64,000 nt of DNA from Ricinus communis (GCF_019578655.1 NC_063261.1:4658446-4722445), one strand, 5' to 3'; positions 35,857-49,103 are shown, numbered from the stretch's first letter. Numbers and translations: made by a program. The notes: generated by a model from the letters alone, not told the origin.

Positions 35857-38755
35857 TGTAACACCCGAAATTTTTTTATATATTTAATAATGAGTTTTTA
35901 TTTAAGTTAATTTTAGCTTTATTTTTATTCGGTTTAATTGGAATGATTTAAATACAAATTTTGAATGTTCATGTTAGATAAATAAATGAGTTATTTTCCA
36001 TATCCAATTAGTTTGATTTTTAAGGAGTTAATTAAGTAAACTATTTGAGAAATGATTATATTTTGGTTATTCAAATTTTTTTTCCAAATGCATATTTATA
36101 TAAGTAAAATTATATATTGAAAAATTATGGTAGAAATTGTAAGGGATGTTTTTATAAAAGAATTTTGAAAAAATTTGTATTATAATTGATTAGTAGTATT
36201 AAATTTTAAGTTGGAAATTGATTATTTAATTTAATTGTGTGTTAGGACTAAATTGGAAATTTATTTTGGAATAAGGATTGAAAGTATAATGTTATTTTTA
36301 TGGGGTTTTAATGGAAATTTGTGAGCTTGGTATTTTTGTAAATAAATATGTCGGTCAGGGGTATTTATGTAATTATGTATTTTCAATAATTCGGATTTGG
36401 CCCAAATTAAATAGTTAGGGGCTTAATTGAAAGGCTAAAAAGAAGTTTGGGGGTCAAATTGGAATTCTGCGGGATGAAATTGTAAGTAATTAATAAAGTT
36501 GAGGGACCAAATTGTAATAAGGAAAAGTTCGGGGCCTAATGTCGATATTGAAAGGAATGGAAGTCGAGGAAGAAGAAGAGAGGAAGAGAGATGACGGGGG
36601 AGAGAAAGGAGCGCGCGAAGGAAGGAGTACGGGCCGTCTGTCCGGCGGGGTCAGGCCGACTGTCAGGCAGCCTCATGAGGAGGAAGATGGCCGAAGCTTC
36701 CTTGCCGTCGTGCGGGCGTTTCCGGCGTCGGTGGTCGCTGATCTTGGTGCCGATTGACTCCTCTAGGCCGCGGCTTTGTTTTGGCGGCGGCGGTGTCGAC
36801 AGTGGTGGCCGGAAACGGAAGATCCGGTGGAGAGAGAAAAGGGAGGCAGCCGAGGTTTTTGGGTTTTTTTCGGCGAGCTCCGGCGAGCTATGGACGATCG
36901 GAGGGCATATCCCGACTCTCCTCTGCTCAAGCTTCGCGATGGCACCGGTTTCGTGGCGATCGGGCTTCGTTTGCGAATCGACGGTCGAGATCGTCCGTAA
37001 ATCTCTCCGGATAATCGGGTGTCAGATCGGAAAATCGTAAGTGAGGATCGTATTCAGCGCGTCGTTGTGAGTTCGATGGTGTGTTCGGATCGTCGATCGG
37101 ACTCCGGGGGCCGGAGGCGAGTCGACCGAGCGATCGAGCGTCTCGGTAATTTTCTTTGGCCCGTTAATTTTAGAAATTCTTGGTTTAATTGTGTCTATTG
37201 GATGATATTGAGTATTTGATGATATTTGTGAGTCAAAAATAATTGTCTGTCAGTTTGCCTGCCACGTATTTTGTGCTGTGTGGTGGAGTCGGGAAATAGT
37301 GAAGTTTGGGGACCCGACTCCCGTTGTTTAAATTGTTGGATATTTGGAGTGTTTTTTTGGCAGGTCCTGGACCCGTTTTTACGGGGGGTAATGTTCGTGT
37401 TGTAGGGGAGGTTCTGCCGGATTTTCAGTAGAATTCTCCCGAGTCGAGATTCTTAGATACCACCGCAGGAGTCTAGACCTAGGATTAATGATCGATTGTT
37501 TCAGCGTTTTGATAAATTGTCTTCCGTGACTAGATTGTCCGTTTGTTCGGCTCGCTCCTACCGAGGCACCGGAGCAGAGCTAGGAGGTCGCCAAACCTGT
37601 GAGTTAAAGTCATTTAATCATTGCACTATTGCTAAGTCTGAATTTAATATGCTATTTTGGAAGTTTATGCTTAATATGGTTATTAGTATCGCAATGTAAA
37701 TAGTTTCACTTGATTATTAATTATTGAAAATAATATAAATATTATTATTAGTAACGTCATAATAATACATATATTATTATTTTTCGATACGATTTGCACG
37801 TTGCCTTATCCTAAATTTTTAATCTTTATTTCGGTATATGTTGAATGATTTCATTAGACAATGATATTTATTAAATGTGATGATTGCGTTTTGGGAAATG
37901 TGGCTTTCGTAGAACATGCCACCTGGTGGGTTGCATCGTGATCTGCACCGAATGATCAAAGACAGGTAATAAGGTTATTATGGATTTGTTTGCCCTGATC
38001 GAGCATTGCTCTCTGGGCTGAGTTCAGTTGATTGCCAGGGTTAAGGTCCCTGATCTAGCAATGCTCTCTGGGCCCGGCTTATTTGGAATTCAAGTGTTCA
38101 GGCTGGAGGTAAGGACCCTGATCGAGCTTGCTCTCTGGGTGCCAGACCTGTTGGATTAAGAGAGCCGAAAGGCTACTAGAATTTGGGGTTAGGGTTCTAC
38201 TGAGCCACTCGTCCCGTAAAAGTAAATATATATTTTTATTTATTTATTTATTATGGTATTTGATTATAATGTGATTTGTATTTACGTGCATGGTTTGATA
38301 TAATCGATTTGAATAATCTATATTTTCCGAGAAGAATGCAATAGTCCCCAGGATTATTTGATTTTAACTCACTCTAGACCGGTTTCATTTTTACTGCTTT
38401 TCGGATTCGTGATCGTTAGTCCTCTCGCGACTCTTATTCAAGAACTCCTTCATCATTGGGTGATGTATTTGATTTGGTATGTAAATTGGTAAATCTTAGA
38501 TTCTCCGCGGTAGTAATAGTAAATGTATCAGTTGTAAATTTTCTGAGCTTCGGGTCTCGCCTAGTTTTTTTTTTCTGGTAGACCGAAGTAATTTTGTAAA
38601 GTGTAACTATTAAGATAAATTGTGGCTTTAATAATATTAATTTTGAGATGAGATTTGTTTAAGTCAGTGAGTGTCAGGCTTACTACGGGTTTCGGTGGCC
38701 TTACGCCTACCCATTCCCTAGTGCCGGTCACGGGCCCACGGATGGGGTCGTGACA
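35857..38755 (+). mobile_element. Solo LTR S2 of the chromovirus A family
   Basis: The 2899-bp block begins TGTAACACCCG and ends GGTCGTGACA, flanked by CTAAG at 35852-35856 and 38756-38760. Its layout equals A's LTR in reverse orientation, including CGGGCCCACGG near the end, three tandem CCCTGATCGAGC-GCTCTCTGGG motifs (37993-38139) and the GGGGTAACGTTCGT-like block. A GC- and CpG-rich stretch at about 36590-37140 gives several long but unconvincing open frames. No internal region is present. Confidence 0.9.
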
Positions 38756-38760
38756 CTAAG

Positions 38761-39131
38761 CATGCCAAACTAGTATGAATGATTATGGATTTTCTAAACT
38801 AGTTATCTCGAGCCATCAAAGATAACTAGATGGTCAAAACCTAGATATTACCTTCATGATCTTCTAGTCTTGAAGCAGTACCCCCTTCATCTCTATTTGG
38901 TGCCATATCTCCAATATATTACAAAAGAAGATTCTACCTAACTAATCTAAAACTATATATAACATTTACATAAGATTTAGAGAAATCTTGAGTTGCATTC
39001 AAGGGGAGTTAGATGAGAAAAGAATTTTACAACCTAGAAAAATTTAGAGAAAGGCAAGGAACGCAATCCTTATTTCAAAAATACCAAATCAAAATATTCA
39101 ACCATTCAACACAATCACATTGGTCTTTATA
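38761..39131 (-). other. Copia X leader segment between S2 and S3
   Basis: About 370 bp of AT-rich sequence with no coding frame. It joins 35856 on one side and 42118 on the other once the solo LTRs are removed. Confidence 0.5.
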
Positions 39132-39136
39132 GTCCA

Positions 39137-42112
39137 TGTAATACCCGAGATTCTTCTTTTAGTAATAATAATAATAATAACTAATAAGGATTGTGATGAT
39201 GATAATAATAAAACTAAAAGTCTTATAGTTTAATGGATAAGATTAGAATAACGAGTTTTTATTTAATTTAATTTAATTTAATTTTAATTAATTGAATTGG
39301 GATGATTTAAAATAGGATTTTAATACTAGATAAAAATAAAGAGATTTATTTAACTATATCTAATTAGTTTGATTTTAAAGTAATTAATTAAATGAGTTCC
39401 ATAGAGCATAAATTATATATTTTTATATATATATAGGTCACACTCAAATTTTCTCTCAATATGAATATTTAAATTAAATGTTATATTTGAAAGTTATAAA
39501 AGAAACAAATAATAATATTTTTATAAAATAATTTATTGGGGAATGACAAATTTTAATTAGCAAATGGTATTGGATTAAATTGAAAAATAGTCAACAAATT
39601 GATTATTTAAGTTAATTAAGTGTTAGGATTAATTTGACAATTAATTATGAGATAGGGACTAAAAGTATAGTTGCATTAATATTGGGTTTAAATAAAAAAT
39701 TTTATGGTTGGTATTTTTATAATTTAATATGTCGGTAGGGGCATTTTAGTAATATTACCATTAAAAGCAAGGGTAAATAAGTAACTTTCTATTTTTCTAT
39801 AATTTTGATTTAGCCCAAAATTAAAGCATTAGGGATTTGATTGAAAGGATAATATCAAGTTTGAGGGTTTAGCTGGTATTTTCTAGAATAAATGGTTGTT
39901 AAGTAAAAATTTGAGGACTAATTTGTGATAAGAAAAAGAAAGGAAAGAAAGGGAAGAACAAAGAAGAAGAAGGAGAAGAGCTTGGGGTCGGTCTTCAATG
40001 GCAGATGAAGGTGACCCGTCTGAGGCTTGGTGAAACTAACCGGAGACAGAGGGGGCGCCGGCCAGCGCAGCAGCAGTGGCAGAAGCAGTTGTGAGCGGTG
40101 AGGGGCGGCGAAAAATGGAGAAGAAGGTAGCTTCTTCTTTGACGGTGTTCATGGCGTTCCGGCGACCAATGGCAACGGTTTCGGTCTTAAAATGATCGGC
40201 GACTTGACGGCTTTCTAATGGGGGCGACAATATCAGCAATGGTGTACGGAGAAGAGAGTTTCGGTGAAGGAAAGGCAGCTAAGTTATTAGACTTTTCCGG
40301 CCATCTCCGACGAGTTATGGCTGATCGAAGTTCATGGATGAACTCTTCTCGTCACAAGCTTTCTAATAGCACTAATTTTGCAGCGATCAGACTCAGTTTG
40401 AAAATTGACGGTCGAAACTGTCCGTAATTTTCTCGGATGATTGGGAACTGGATCAAAGAATTAGGTGCTAGAATCATCGTTTGTGTGTTGTCTCGAGTCC
40501 ATAGGCGTGCTCAGATCGTCGATCGGACTCCGACGGCTGAAGACGAGTCGACCGATTTATCAAGCGTCTCGGTAATTCTTTAACCTGTCGATTTTAGAAA
40601 TCGATAATTAAAATTTATATTGATTAATTATTATGTTATTTTATGGTGGATGTGATGTTGAATTCGTATAAATACCAAAGAATTATGTATGAATTGGTTA
40701 GACCATTTGTAAAATAATCGTGGTCTTTATTGTGCTAAGGAGTTGGAAAAAATAATGTACTTTTGGTGTCCAACTCCTGTTAATTAATTGATTAATATTA
40801 GAAGTGTTTCTGGCAGATTCTGGACCCATTATACGGGGGGTAACGTTCGTATTTTATGGGAGGTTCTGCCGAATTTTTCCGAGTCAAAATTCTTAGACAG
40901 TCAATTCTAGGAGTCTAGGTCTAGGGTTATTTATTAAATATTTTATTTATTGATTGAATTGTTGCCGTGAATAGATAATCCATCATTTCAGTCCGCTTCA
41001 CCCGAGGCTTAGGAGCAGAGCAAGGGGGTTATCAGAACTGAGTTAAAGTGATATATCTTTTATACATGTGTCATGCTAAAATTTCATATAGTAATTTTGA
41101 TTAATTGATTTATAGATTTAAATTATTTATTTATTTACTATTCATCTAAATAACTGTATTATAGAATTAATTATCTATTTATTATTCATATATCATTTTT
41201 CCACATCATTAATATTATGATTACATATTGACTCGGGATGAGATGTCAGTAGAATATGCCACCTGATGAGTTGCATCAGAACCGTGTGCGCACCAGTATC
41301 AATTTGAGACAGGTAGTAAAAGAATATTTTAAGACTTGTCCCGGTCGAGTTCAACTCTCTGGGCTGTGAAGAATTTGATTGCCGGATTAAAGGTCCCTGG
41401 TCGAGCGTTGCTCTTTAGGCGCCTGCTTTATTGGAAATTTAGTGACCAGATTGGATTTAAGGACCATGGTCGAGCTCCATTCTCTGGGCGCCAGTTCTGT
41501 TGGAGTGAGAGGACCGAAAGGCTGTTAGTATTGATTGGGGTTAGGGTTCTGCTGAGGTATTCATCCCGTAACATGTAAAATAAATTTTATTGAATCATGA
41601 CATGACACACCTTTTGATATGGCCTAATATTTAATTTTTGATTAAACAAATATTTTATTGAGGTGGTTGTATTTATTTTTAGATTATATGGTTTTAACTC
41701 ATTCTCGAGACTAACAGTCTTAAATTTAATTATTTTTCAGGTGTTTATTATTTTCTCACAGTTTTTTTCCTCTAGCAGTCCTACTTCCTTCATCTTCGGG
41801 CTTAATGTAACTGATTTTATTGGTATGTTTGATTTTTTTAGAATTCTAGATTCTCCGCAGTAGTAATTTCAAAACTTATAATTTTGTTTTGACATGTTAA
41901 ACCAAGTATTGCCTATTTGTGCCGGCAAACTAAATTAAATATGTAGTTTTTGAGTGGTTGAAAGTTAATTATGAAATAGTGTTATTAATGGATAAAATTT
42001 GAATTATACTTTGATTGAGTTAGTGATTAATCAGGCTTGCTGCGGGTTTCGGTGGCCTTACACCCACCCATTCCCTAGCGCCGGTCACGGGCCCATAAAT
42101 CGGATCGTGATA
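39137..42112 (+). mobile_element. Solo LTR S3 of the chromovirus A family
   Basis: The 2976-bp block begins TGTAATACCCG and ends GATCGTGATA (the final C has become T). It is flanked by GTCCA at 39132-39136 and 42113-42117. It follows S2 block by block, including three CGAG-CTCTNGGGC motifs (41338-41489) and the GGTCACGGGCCCATAAATC end, but is more diverged and has lost most CpGs of the GC-rich part (39990-40570). Confidence 0.88.
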
Positions 42113-42117
42113 GTCCA

Positions 42118-43848
42118 TAACCATCCATCGTACCAAATATAATTATATTATATAAAGCATATAAAAGAATCAAGATAGCATAATTCAAGTTATTTGATCA
42201 TTACATGCAATTAGGACTAAATGGAGTATGAAAAATTAAAATAATTAAATTATATTCAAAAATAAAAATTCTCCATATTTTAATGTGTAATTGTTGGCAA
42301 AAATAAGAAAAATAGGACATAAAGTCAGCTTTTGACTAAACAAACTTTACTAATTCTAAGCATACTAGGAACCAAGATTTAATCTTAGTTGAAGAAAATT
42401 GTAAAGAATTAAAATTAATTAAATCAGATTTAATTAATAACTAATTTCCTTTAAAATATTCTTAATTTTAATTTTATGTTCTTTTAGGACACAAAGTCAA
42501 ATATTGAGACATAAAGTCAAACTTATACTTAATTAAGACAAACAACCTAGTCATACTAGGACTCTAAGGCATAAGTCCTAAGTTATAAAAAAATTAATGA
42601 GGAACTTTATTTAATTAAATCAAATTTAAAAAATAAAATTTCCTTTTAATTCCTTAAATTTCGGCCATGTCTAAATTTTAGGACAAAAGTCAAACTCTTG
42701 CCTTAATGTAGACAACTTCCTAGTTCAACTAGGATTCTAAAATTACAAGTCCTTATCCTAAAGGATTTATAGTACTTATATTAATTATTTTTTTAATTAA
42801 TCTCCTAATTATATTAGGACAAGTAATTATAATCCTAAGACAACTAGGATATGTCTTAAGATACATGCCAACTAGGATACTACATTTAGAAATCCCTAAA
42901 AAACAAGGACACTCCTTATTTAACAAGATTTAAGATCTAACAAGGCGAATTAATCATATTAATTCTATAATTAATTGAATTCATCAAAGATTCATCATCA
43001 AGAAAATCAAATTTTCTATCAAACAATTCAAGATAATCAAGATTCACATGGCAATCATCAAGAAACAAAGCAACTATGCAAGAAACATGATTAAGATTCA
43101 AATCAACTTTCAAGATTGCTTTAAGAACTCATCTTATGCATTGATCTAGATCTGATGTTCTTCCTCAAAAAGCTTGCCATTAGATCAAAAATCACACATG
43201 TGCCGAATTCTAACAAGCAACCTATATTATGTGTATAACTCATCAAATTAACAATTGATTTATATGTTGTGTGCATATATGGTGTTCATAAAGATCAAAC
43301 CTTAAATTTCCAAAAATCTAAATTATTCATCTACTAATCATATCCACTGCTATCCAAAATCAAATCAAATCAAAACCCATACACACATGCACATGCCAAA
43401 CCTTTAAGATGTATAATAGGTGCATAGTTTTGCTTTGATCATCAAGAATTCAATTCTAAATTGTTTTAAACGAATTCTGAACATATAATATTCAAGAAAA
43501 TTTGTTGTAACAATTATCCATGCAATTATTTAAATTAATTTTCCCATCTAAACTTGATTAGAAATTGGGTGTTGTTGATCACATCAAAAGCTGTCTATGC
43601 AGATGGCATAAATTTTGAACACCCAAACCCTAATCAAACGAGATCCAAAAATTCTAAAAATCTCCAAATCTTAAGTTTTATCCCTTAGGGTTCAATGCAA
43701 CAAGAATCACCCAAAAATTCAAAGTATAGTTATGGCAACCCAAAAAAACTCTAAAACAGCCCAAAAATTCTAGATTTGCATACTTTTGATCAATTAACAA
43801 TTATGCAACCATTATGACTAAATTAATCAATGGAGGCTCTGATACTAC
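42118..43848 (-). other. Copia X leader next to its 5' LTR
   Basis: Non-coding AT-rich sequence ending at the primer-binding site GGTATCAGAGC-like motif (complement at 43836-43847 reads TAGTATCAGAGC). It contains short repeated phrases such as TAGGACACAAAGTCAAA and AGGACAAAAGTCAAA (42300-42720) and ACTAGGA (42350-42900), suggesting old internal tandem duplication. No gene seen. Confidence 0.5.
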
Positions 43849-45568
43849 TGTTGAAAATTGAAATTAAAACATAAGAAAAGGTGCAAAGGAAGCAATTTAA
43901 ATTTTTTCTTAATTCTCACCAAGAATCCATTGATTTAGATAGTCATAGCATATAAAACAAGCAAAAGATAGAGAAGGCTTACAAAGGGTGTGTGCCACCT
44001 ATTCCAAGGAGTGCTTCTTACTTTGTTGATTCTTGATTCTTCAAGGATGATTGATGCACTTTAAAGCTACTCATATGACCAGTCTCTAATGGTAATCCAA
44101 ACAAGCTTCAAAGTAGGAATCTCCTATAAACAATCCTTCACAAGAGAGAGAGTGGAGATGATGAGGAGTGAATACTAGTTCCATGATAGCTTAAATTTTA
44201 ATTAATATAATTAATTAAGTGTTGATTTTTTACATATATACACCTCTTAGTCACCCATCATACTCTATATATATATACATGGGATTTAACCTAGTCTTAT
44301 AACAAGCAAGACTTTACTTACTCTTAAGTTGGGCCTTAATTGGACTTCTATATACTAAGTTAACTTAATTAATACATAAGCATGTATAGGGCCCTTATAG
44401 CAAAATATCATAGCCCAATATGTATTAAACTAATTAACTTTTAATTAGGCCAAATATATATAAGCTTTAGCCCAATCTTAGGCCTCATTTTAATCTCAAC
44501 TTTAAGCCTATTCCTAACATGTTCTTAATGAATTTTGAATTATGAAGTAAACCCTGTAATTCAATGTTAATTCTCTAATTAACTTAATTCATATTTTACA
44601 GATCAAGATTGACATCTAGCAATGCATCATGACCACCCAAATATAAAGAAGGATTAAAGTGCTTTAATCAACCTTTAAAGTGAACAATCTCACAATGTAA
44701 TTCAATCCTTTCATTGTACTTTTATCCCAATTGATTCATAGAGCATGGATTCAAGTGTTAACTCTATAATTGAATCAATCATATTTGTTCTTGATAATTC
44801 CATAAAACATCTTGAATAAGATCTATGAAACATCTTTCGTAATCTTCATTCAAACAACCTTCGCCAAGGATTTCCATATTAAAGCATATCAAGAATCATT
44901 AGGATAAGGTCCCATGACATATTACCTTGGGTAATGAATTCTTTATTGATAACTTATTATCTTCATATGACTCTTAGTATACCCAATGACTATCCCTTAA
45001 GCGCTCCATGGATAGGAGAACATATGATAGTATCAACGTACAGTAATGCTCATATAAGATAATATACTGTTATCTTAAGCCTAAGGATCACGTCTTATAT
45101 GATTGTCACAAGAGTAATAGTCCACAAACACTTGAGGTAAATTCCATATGGACTACTCAGTAAGGTCGTGTTTAATGAACTTGTTCTTGTAACAAGCAAT
45201 CATATTCTTATCTCAGAATCCTTATTCCTCAACCTTATAAGACATATTGCTAACTTCACAAGTAAGTGATAACACATTATGGTAGTCTTGAGTATTTGAT
45301 TAATATTCAATGATCAATATCTAATTCTTGATCAAACATTGATTAAGGAACGTACATAATGAGAACTCGCTTTATAATTTCTCTTATATTTGTGTTTACA
45401 TTCGATGGTATTCATCTTTAACAGTTTGGACTATTTCTTAATAATACCCGACTACTCGTACTATTAGAGTCGAACAATGCCTTTAGTATAATTGTATGCC
45501 ATCAATTGTGATGTATAAATTAACATAGATCATTTGACAATTCTTTATCTTTAGGACACACACTAACA
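43849..45568 (-). repeat. 5' LTR of copia element X
   Basis: The 1720-bp block starts TGTTGAAAATTG and ends CACTAACA on the plus strand, next to a tRNA-Met-type primer-binding site. Its last ~590 bp align with 4712-5332. TG...CA ends fit an LTR. The other LTR is truncated, so an exact boundary test is only possible at this end. Confidence 0.75.
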
Positions 45569-47950
45569 ATGAGACCTTAATCACCGTTTAATAACAAATC
45601 CCTTGTCCAATATTAAGTCAGATGTTAAGAACATGATTAAGTTGCCTTCCATAATTAAAATAGGAATGAGAGCCTTGTTCATAGGTTAATTTGTTGAGTC
45701 ACTCAAGGTTTCCTATTACTTGGGCATGTTCTCTATTTTAATTGATGTGTCTTACTTAACTATCTTATATAAATTGGATGAGTAACTCATGTTTATATGA
45801 AGATAAAGACATGAATTAGGTGAAACATATATGATGTTTGGAACATCATAAAATATGTTTAGACAAACCTCGTTGTCGCCTAATTGATCTAGAAGTTGTA
45901 TAGAGATACAATTGCAAATAATTGTCTATCTAATTTATTTTAATATGGTTTTTCGAGTCACTTAAGATCATATTAAAATAGATGGGAGTTTAGCCCACTA
46001 GGATAGCTAAACTGTTAGCATCCCGTATTGATAGTGAGGACTATTAATTTGTATCAAAAGATAGTGGGAACATAAGTAACTAATTGCAAGAACTTCTCTA
46101 GTTACTTGTATAAATCAACTTATATTTATCTTTATATTGGAAGGTTGTAAGAAAAGATAAGTGGCAATCTATATTTATGTAGTATCCTTGACACTAACAA
46201 GCTTATTGGGCCGAACTTTCTTGATTGGGATTGCAATGTGAGAATTATTCTCAAATAAGAAAAGAAGCTTTATGTGCTAAACACACCTTCGTTGCATCTC
46301 CCTACCACAGATGCACTCGAGATGATGGTCCAAGAGTATAAAAAGCATTAAGAAGATGATGATCGGGTTGTTGTGTTATGTTAGGAAGTATGAATTTCGA
46401 ACTACAAAGACAACATGAGAATATGGATGCGTAGATTATCATCTTACATTTGAAGGAAATGTTTAATGAGCAATCCATGACTGAAAGGTATTAGTCCTCG
46501 AAAGAATTGTTCTAACGCAAATGGCCGAAGGTGCATCTATAAATGCACATGGACTAAAGATGCTTGGATATATTGAACATCTAGGGCGTCTTGGTTTTGT
46601 GATGGACTATGAATTAAATATGGACTTAATTTTGCAATCTCTATCTGACAGTTATATTCGCAGTTTCTTATGAACTTTCATATGCATAAGTTGGATACTA
46701 CGATACCCGAACTTATTAATATGTTAAAGACTGCTGAGGGCACCATAAAGAAGCAAAATGGAGTTTTTCTAATGGCAGAACCTTCTTAGACTGCTAAAGA
46801 AGAAAAAGAGAAAATCACCCCAGAAGCCCAAGAAAGCCTTAAAGGCTGTTGGAGTTGTCAACAAGGATAAAGGAAAATGTCACCATTATAGAAAGAAAGG
46901 ACATTGGAGAAAGAACTACAAGGTTTATCTCGCTACTTTGAAGGATAAGAAGCAAGAATAAACTTTTAATTCTAAAAAGAAAGAATAGACTAGCCTGAAG
47001 GCAATTGTTGCCATTTAGTTAAGTTATTAGTTTTATTTTTCTTATTAACAATTTAATAATTATTATTAATTCTTTTTCTAGAACAATTATTGTTATTATT
47101 TCATTTAATAATTTTAGGCAATTGTTTCCTTATTTAGTTAAATAATTTATGTTTCTAGAATGTCATACAAAAGGTTATACGAAAGTAAGAAAACAAACCC
47201 CTATTGCGAGAAACCTAAAGCAATCCTAAATAGGCATAAGGATTATATTATTAATAGTAAGACAAATAAGAACATAAAAAAGTTATGTAACTTATAAATC
47301 TTATGAAATCAATATTATAATCAAGTTGTCTTTGATAAAGACACGTATGCCGAATTCCTAACCGATACAAATGATGTATGCTTGCTTTTAGGAAGAGTTA
47401 CGATAAAGTATCATCTCAAGATGAGATCATGATATGGAAGACTTGGACATCATTAGAATGTCTATAACTTGCAATTACTCAAATTGATAAAGTTTCATAA
47501 GATGATAAAACCTAACTTTGTGAGATATAGTTATATCAATAAAGAGTATTGAAAGCCTTCTCATAGGATATATACTCTTATAAACATTAACTCCAATATG
47601 TTCCATTTAAGATATGACCATAATAAAGTCTATGTAGGATATGGACTAGTATATGATGTTTAAGAGAAACATACACAATTAAAAAAAGTTGAAAGGCTTG
47701 ATCTAATAAATGTAAGTTTGTAAGATATCCAAAAGGGTTTTAGGATATCAACACTATCATACTCTTGAAACAAAAGTCTTTGTTTGGGATATGTTGTCTT
47801 TCAAGAAAAGGAAGTTTTCTGAAAGAAGCAATGTGAGTTTGATAGATCTTGATAGAGATCAAGATAAACAAACTAACATTAAAATATAACAAAACTTGAA
47901 AGTTCTTAGCATAAGATGCACAACCTTAAGCTAATCATATACACAATCTC
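45569..47950 (+). mobile_element. Copia element Y fragment, inverted relative to X
   Basis: Plus-strand leader (45569-46160), Gag start (about 46160-46330, matching X's 34975-35163), Gag body (46400-46980) with a CHHYRKKGHWRKN zinc-knuckle-like region near 46870-46915, and decayed pol (to about 47950). It has no LTR of its own: the left side abuts X's LTR, and the right side is cut where the second Tat-like element begins. It carries more stops than X. By eye it is roughly 90% identical to X in the Gag start. Confidence 0.7.
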
Positions 47951-48173
47951 TGATCTTTCCCGACTTTACTTTCTTGTTGAACGCCCTAGCTATCCTTTTC
48001 TGATACAACTACATGTGGTATAGGGCTTTCATCATTTTCTCATTAATCAAGGCCAATTGCTGGTATCTTTGCTTAACCCACTGATATTCTAGTATTTCAA
48101 TTGGCATAACCGCTTCAGTCCTATAAACCATAGAGTATAGTGTTTGCCTAGTTGATGTTCGCTTGGTTGTCCG

Positions 48174-48930
48174 CTACCCCCATAGTGCAAAGGGTAATCG
48201 CAATGACCAGTCCTTGTGATTCCATACCATCTTCAAAAGTATCTTTTTTAGATTCTTGTATAGAGAAGACCTGTGATGCTCGATCTTATATTTCGCTAGC
48301 AGGTCTATTGTCTCACTCATGAATTGCACCCTGTTATCTGTCACAACATAATGTCGGACCCTGTATCTGCAGATCAGGTTCCTTTCTTTGAATTTGGCCA
48401 TCTGCCTTGCCCCCATAGTGGTGAACAACTCGGCTTCGATCCATTCTAAGAAATAGTCGATGGCTATGACTATGAACCTGTGGCCATTCGAAGGAGGCTT
48501 TATTTCTTCAATATATCAATTCCTCAAGCTGCAAAAGGCCAATGAGACGTTAAGTTATGCAGCTCAGTTGGAGGCATGTGACTCAGGTCACTGTATAGCT
48601 GGCACTCTCGGCATTTTCTCACTAATGTTATACAATCCTTCTTCATCGTTAACCAGTAATAACCTTACCGCATGATCTTCCTAGTTAACATAATTTTGCT
48701 CATATGAGGCCCACATACTCCTTCGTATATTTCCTCCATCACTACCTGAGCTTCTACTTTAGTTACACATCGGAGCTATACACCCGACATCATTCTTCTA
48801 TACAGGACTCCCTTGTGGCTTATGTAATTCCTAGCTTAGACTCGTAGCATACCTTTTCTTGGTTGTCGCTCCTTTTGGATACTCCATGTGTTCTATGAAC
48901 TTCTTCAGTTCATAGAACTATGGCTTCTCT
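48174..48930 (-). pseudogene. Integrase remnant, second Tat-like element
   Basis: 48174-48428 encodes ARQMAKFKERNLICRYRVRH and YVVTDNRVQFMSET, with the second catalytic aspartate (TDN) still present, unlike the left copy. Upstream (48440-48930) carries the first part of the core in broken frames. An EANGG-like third motif is disrupted. Confidence 0.7.
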
Positions 48931-49103
48931 TATGGCCCCATCTGAACTTGCATTATTCAATTCCCTTGATAACAAGGCGCACCTGATTTTACAATCACCA
49001 AAGGTTTCATTGAAAGCCGTGAGGTACTAACTTACATAAACGACAGGGTAGCTAGTGCATCCGCCATCTGATTCTTGTCCCAAGGTAACTGTATGAAGGA
49101 ACA

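Larger units (their letters stand above)
4712..45568 (-). mobile_element. Ty1/copia retrotransposon X, host of the whole nest
   Basis: The minus-strand element is recognised from a 5' LTR at 43849-45568, an adjacent primer-binding site (43836-43847), a long leader, a Gag start at 35163, Gag continuing at about 8080-7500 across insertion A, decayed pol to about 5345, a polypurine tract (5333-5345) and a truncated 3' LTR (4712-5332). Gag sequence on both sides of A joins without loss once the GGTGC duplication is allowed for, which shows that 4712-8161 and 35008-45568 were one element. It is heavily decayed. The truncated 3' LTR abuts the left Tat-like element, so its own target duplication cannot be tested. 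Confidence 0.75.

Noticed and set aside
36539..37040. Overlapping open frames up to 149 codons in three frames
   Set aside because: They lie inside solo LTR S2 in a GC-rich stretch where stops are rare, with no domain and no conservation in S3.
42300..42900. Short recurring phrases (AGGACA-AAGTCAAA, ACTAGGA) considered as a possible CRISPR-like or satellite array
   Set aside because: Spacing and unit sequence are irregular and the context is a plant retrotransposon leader.
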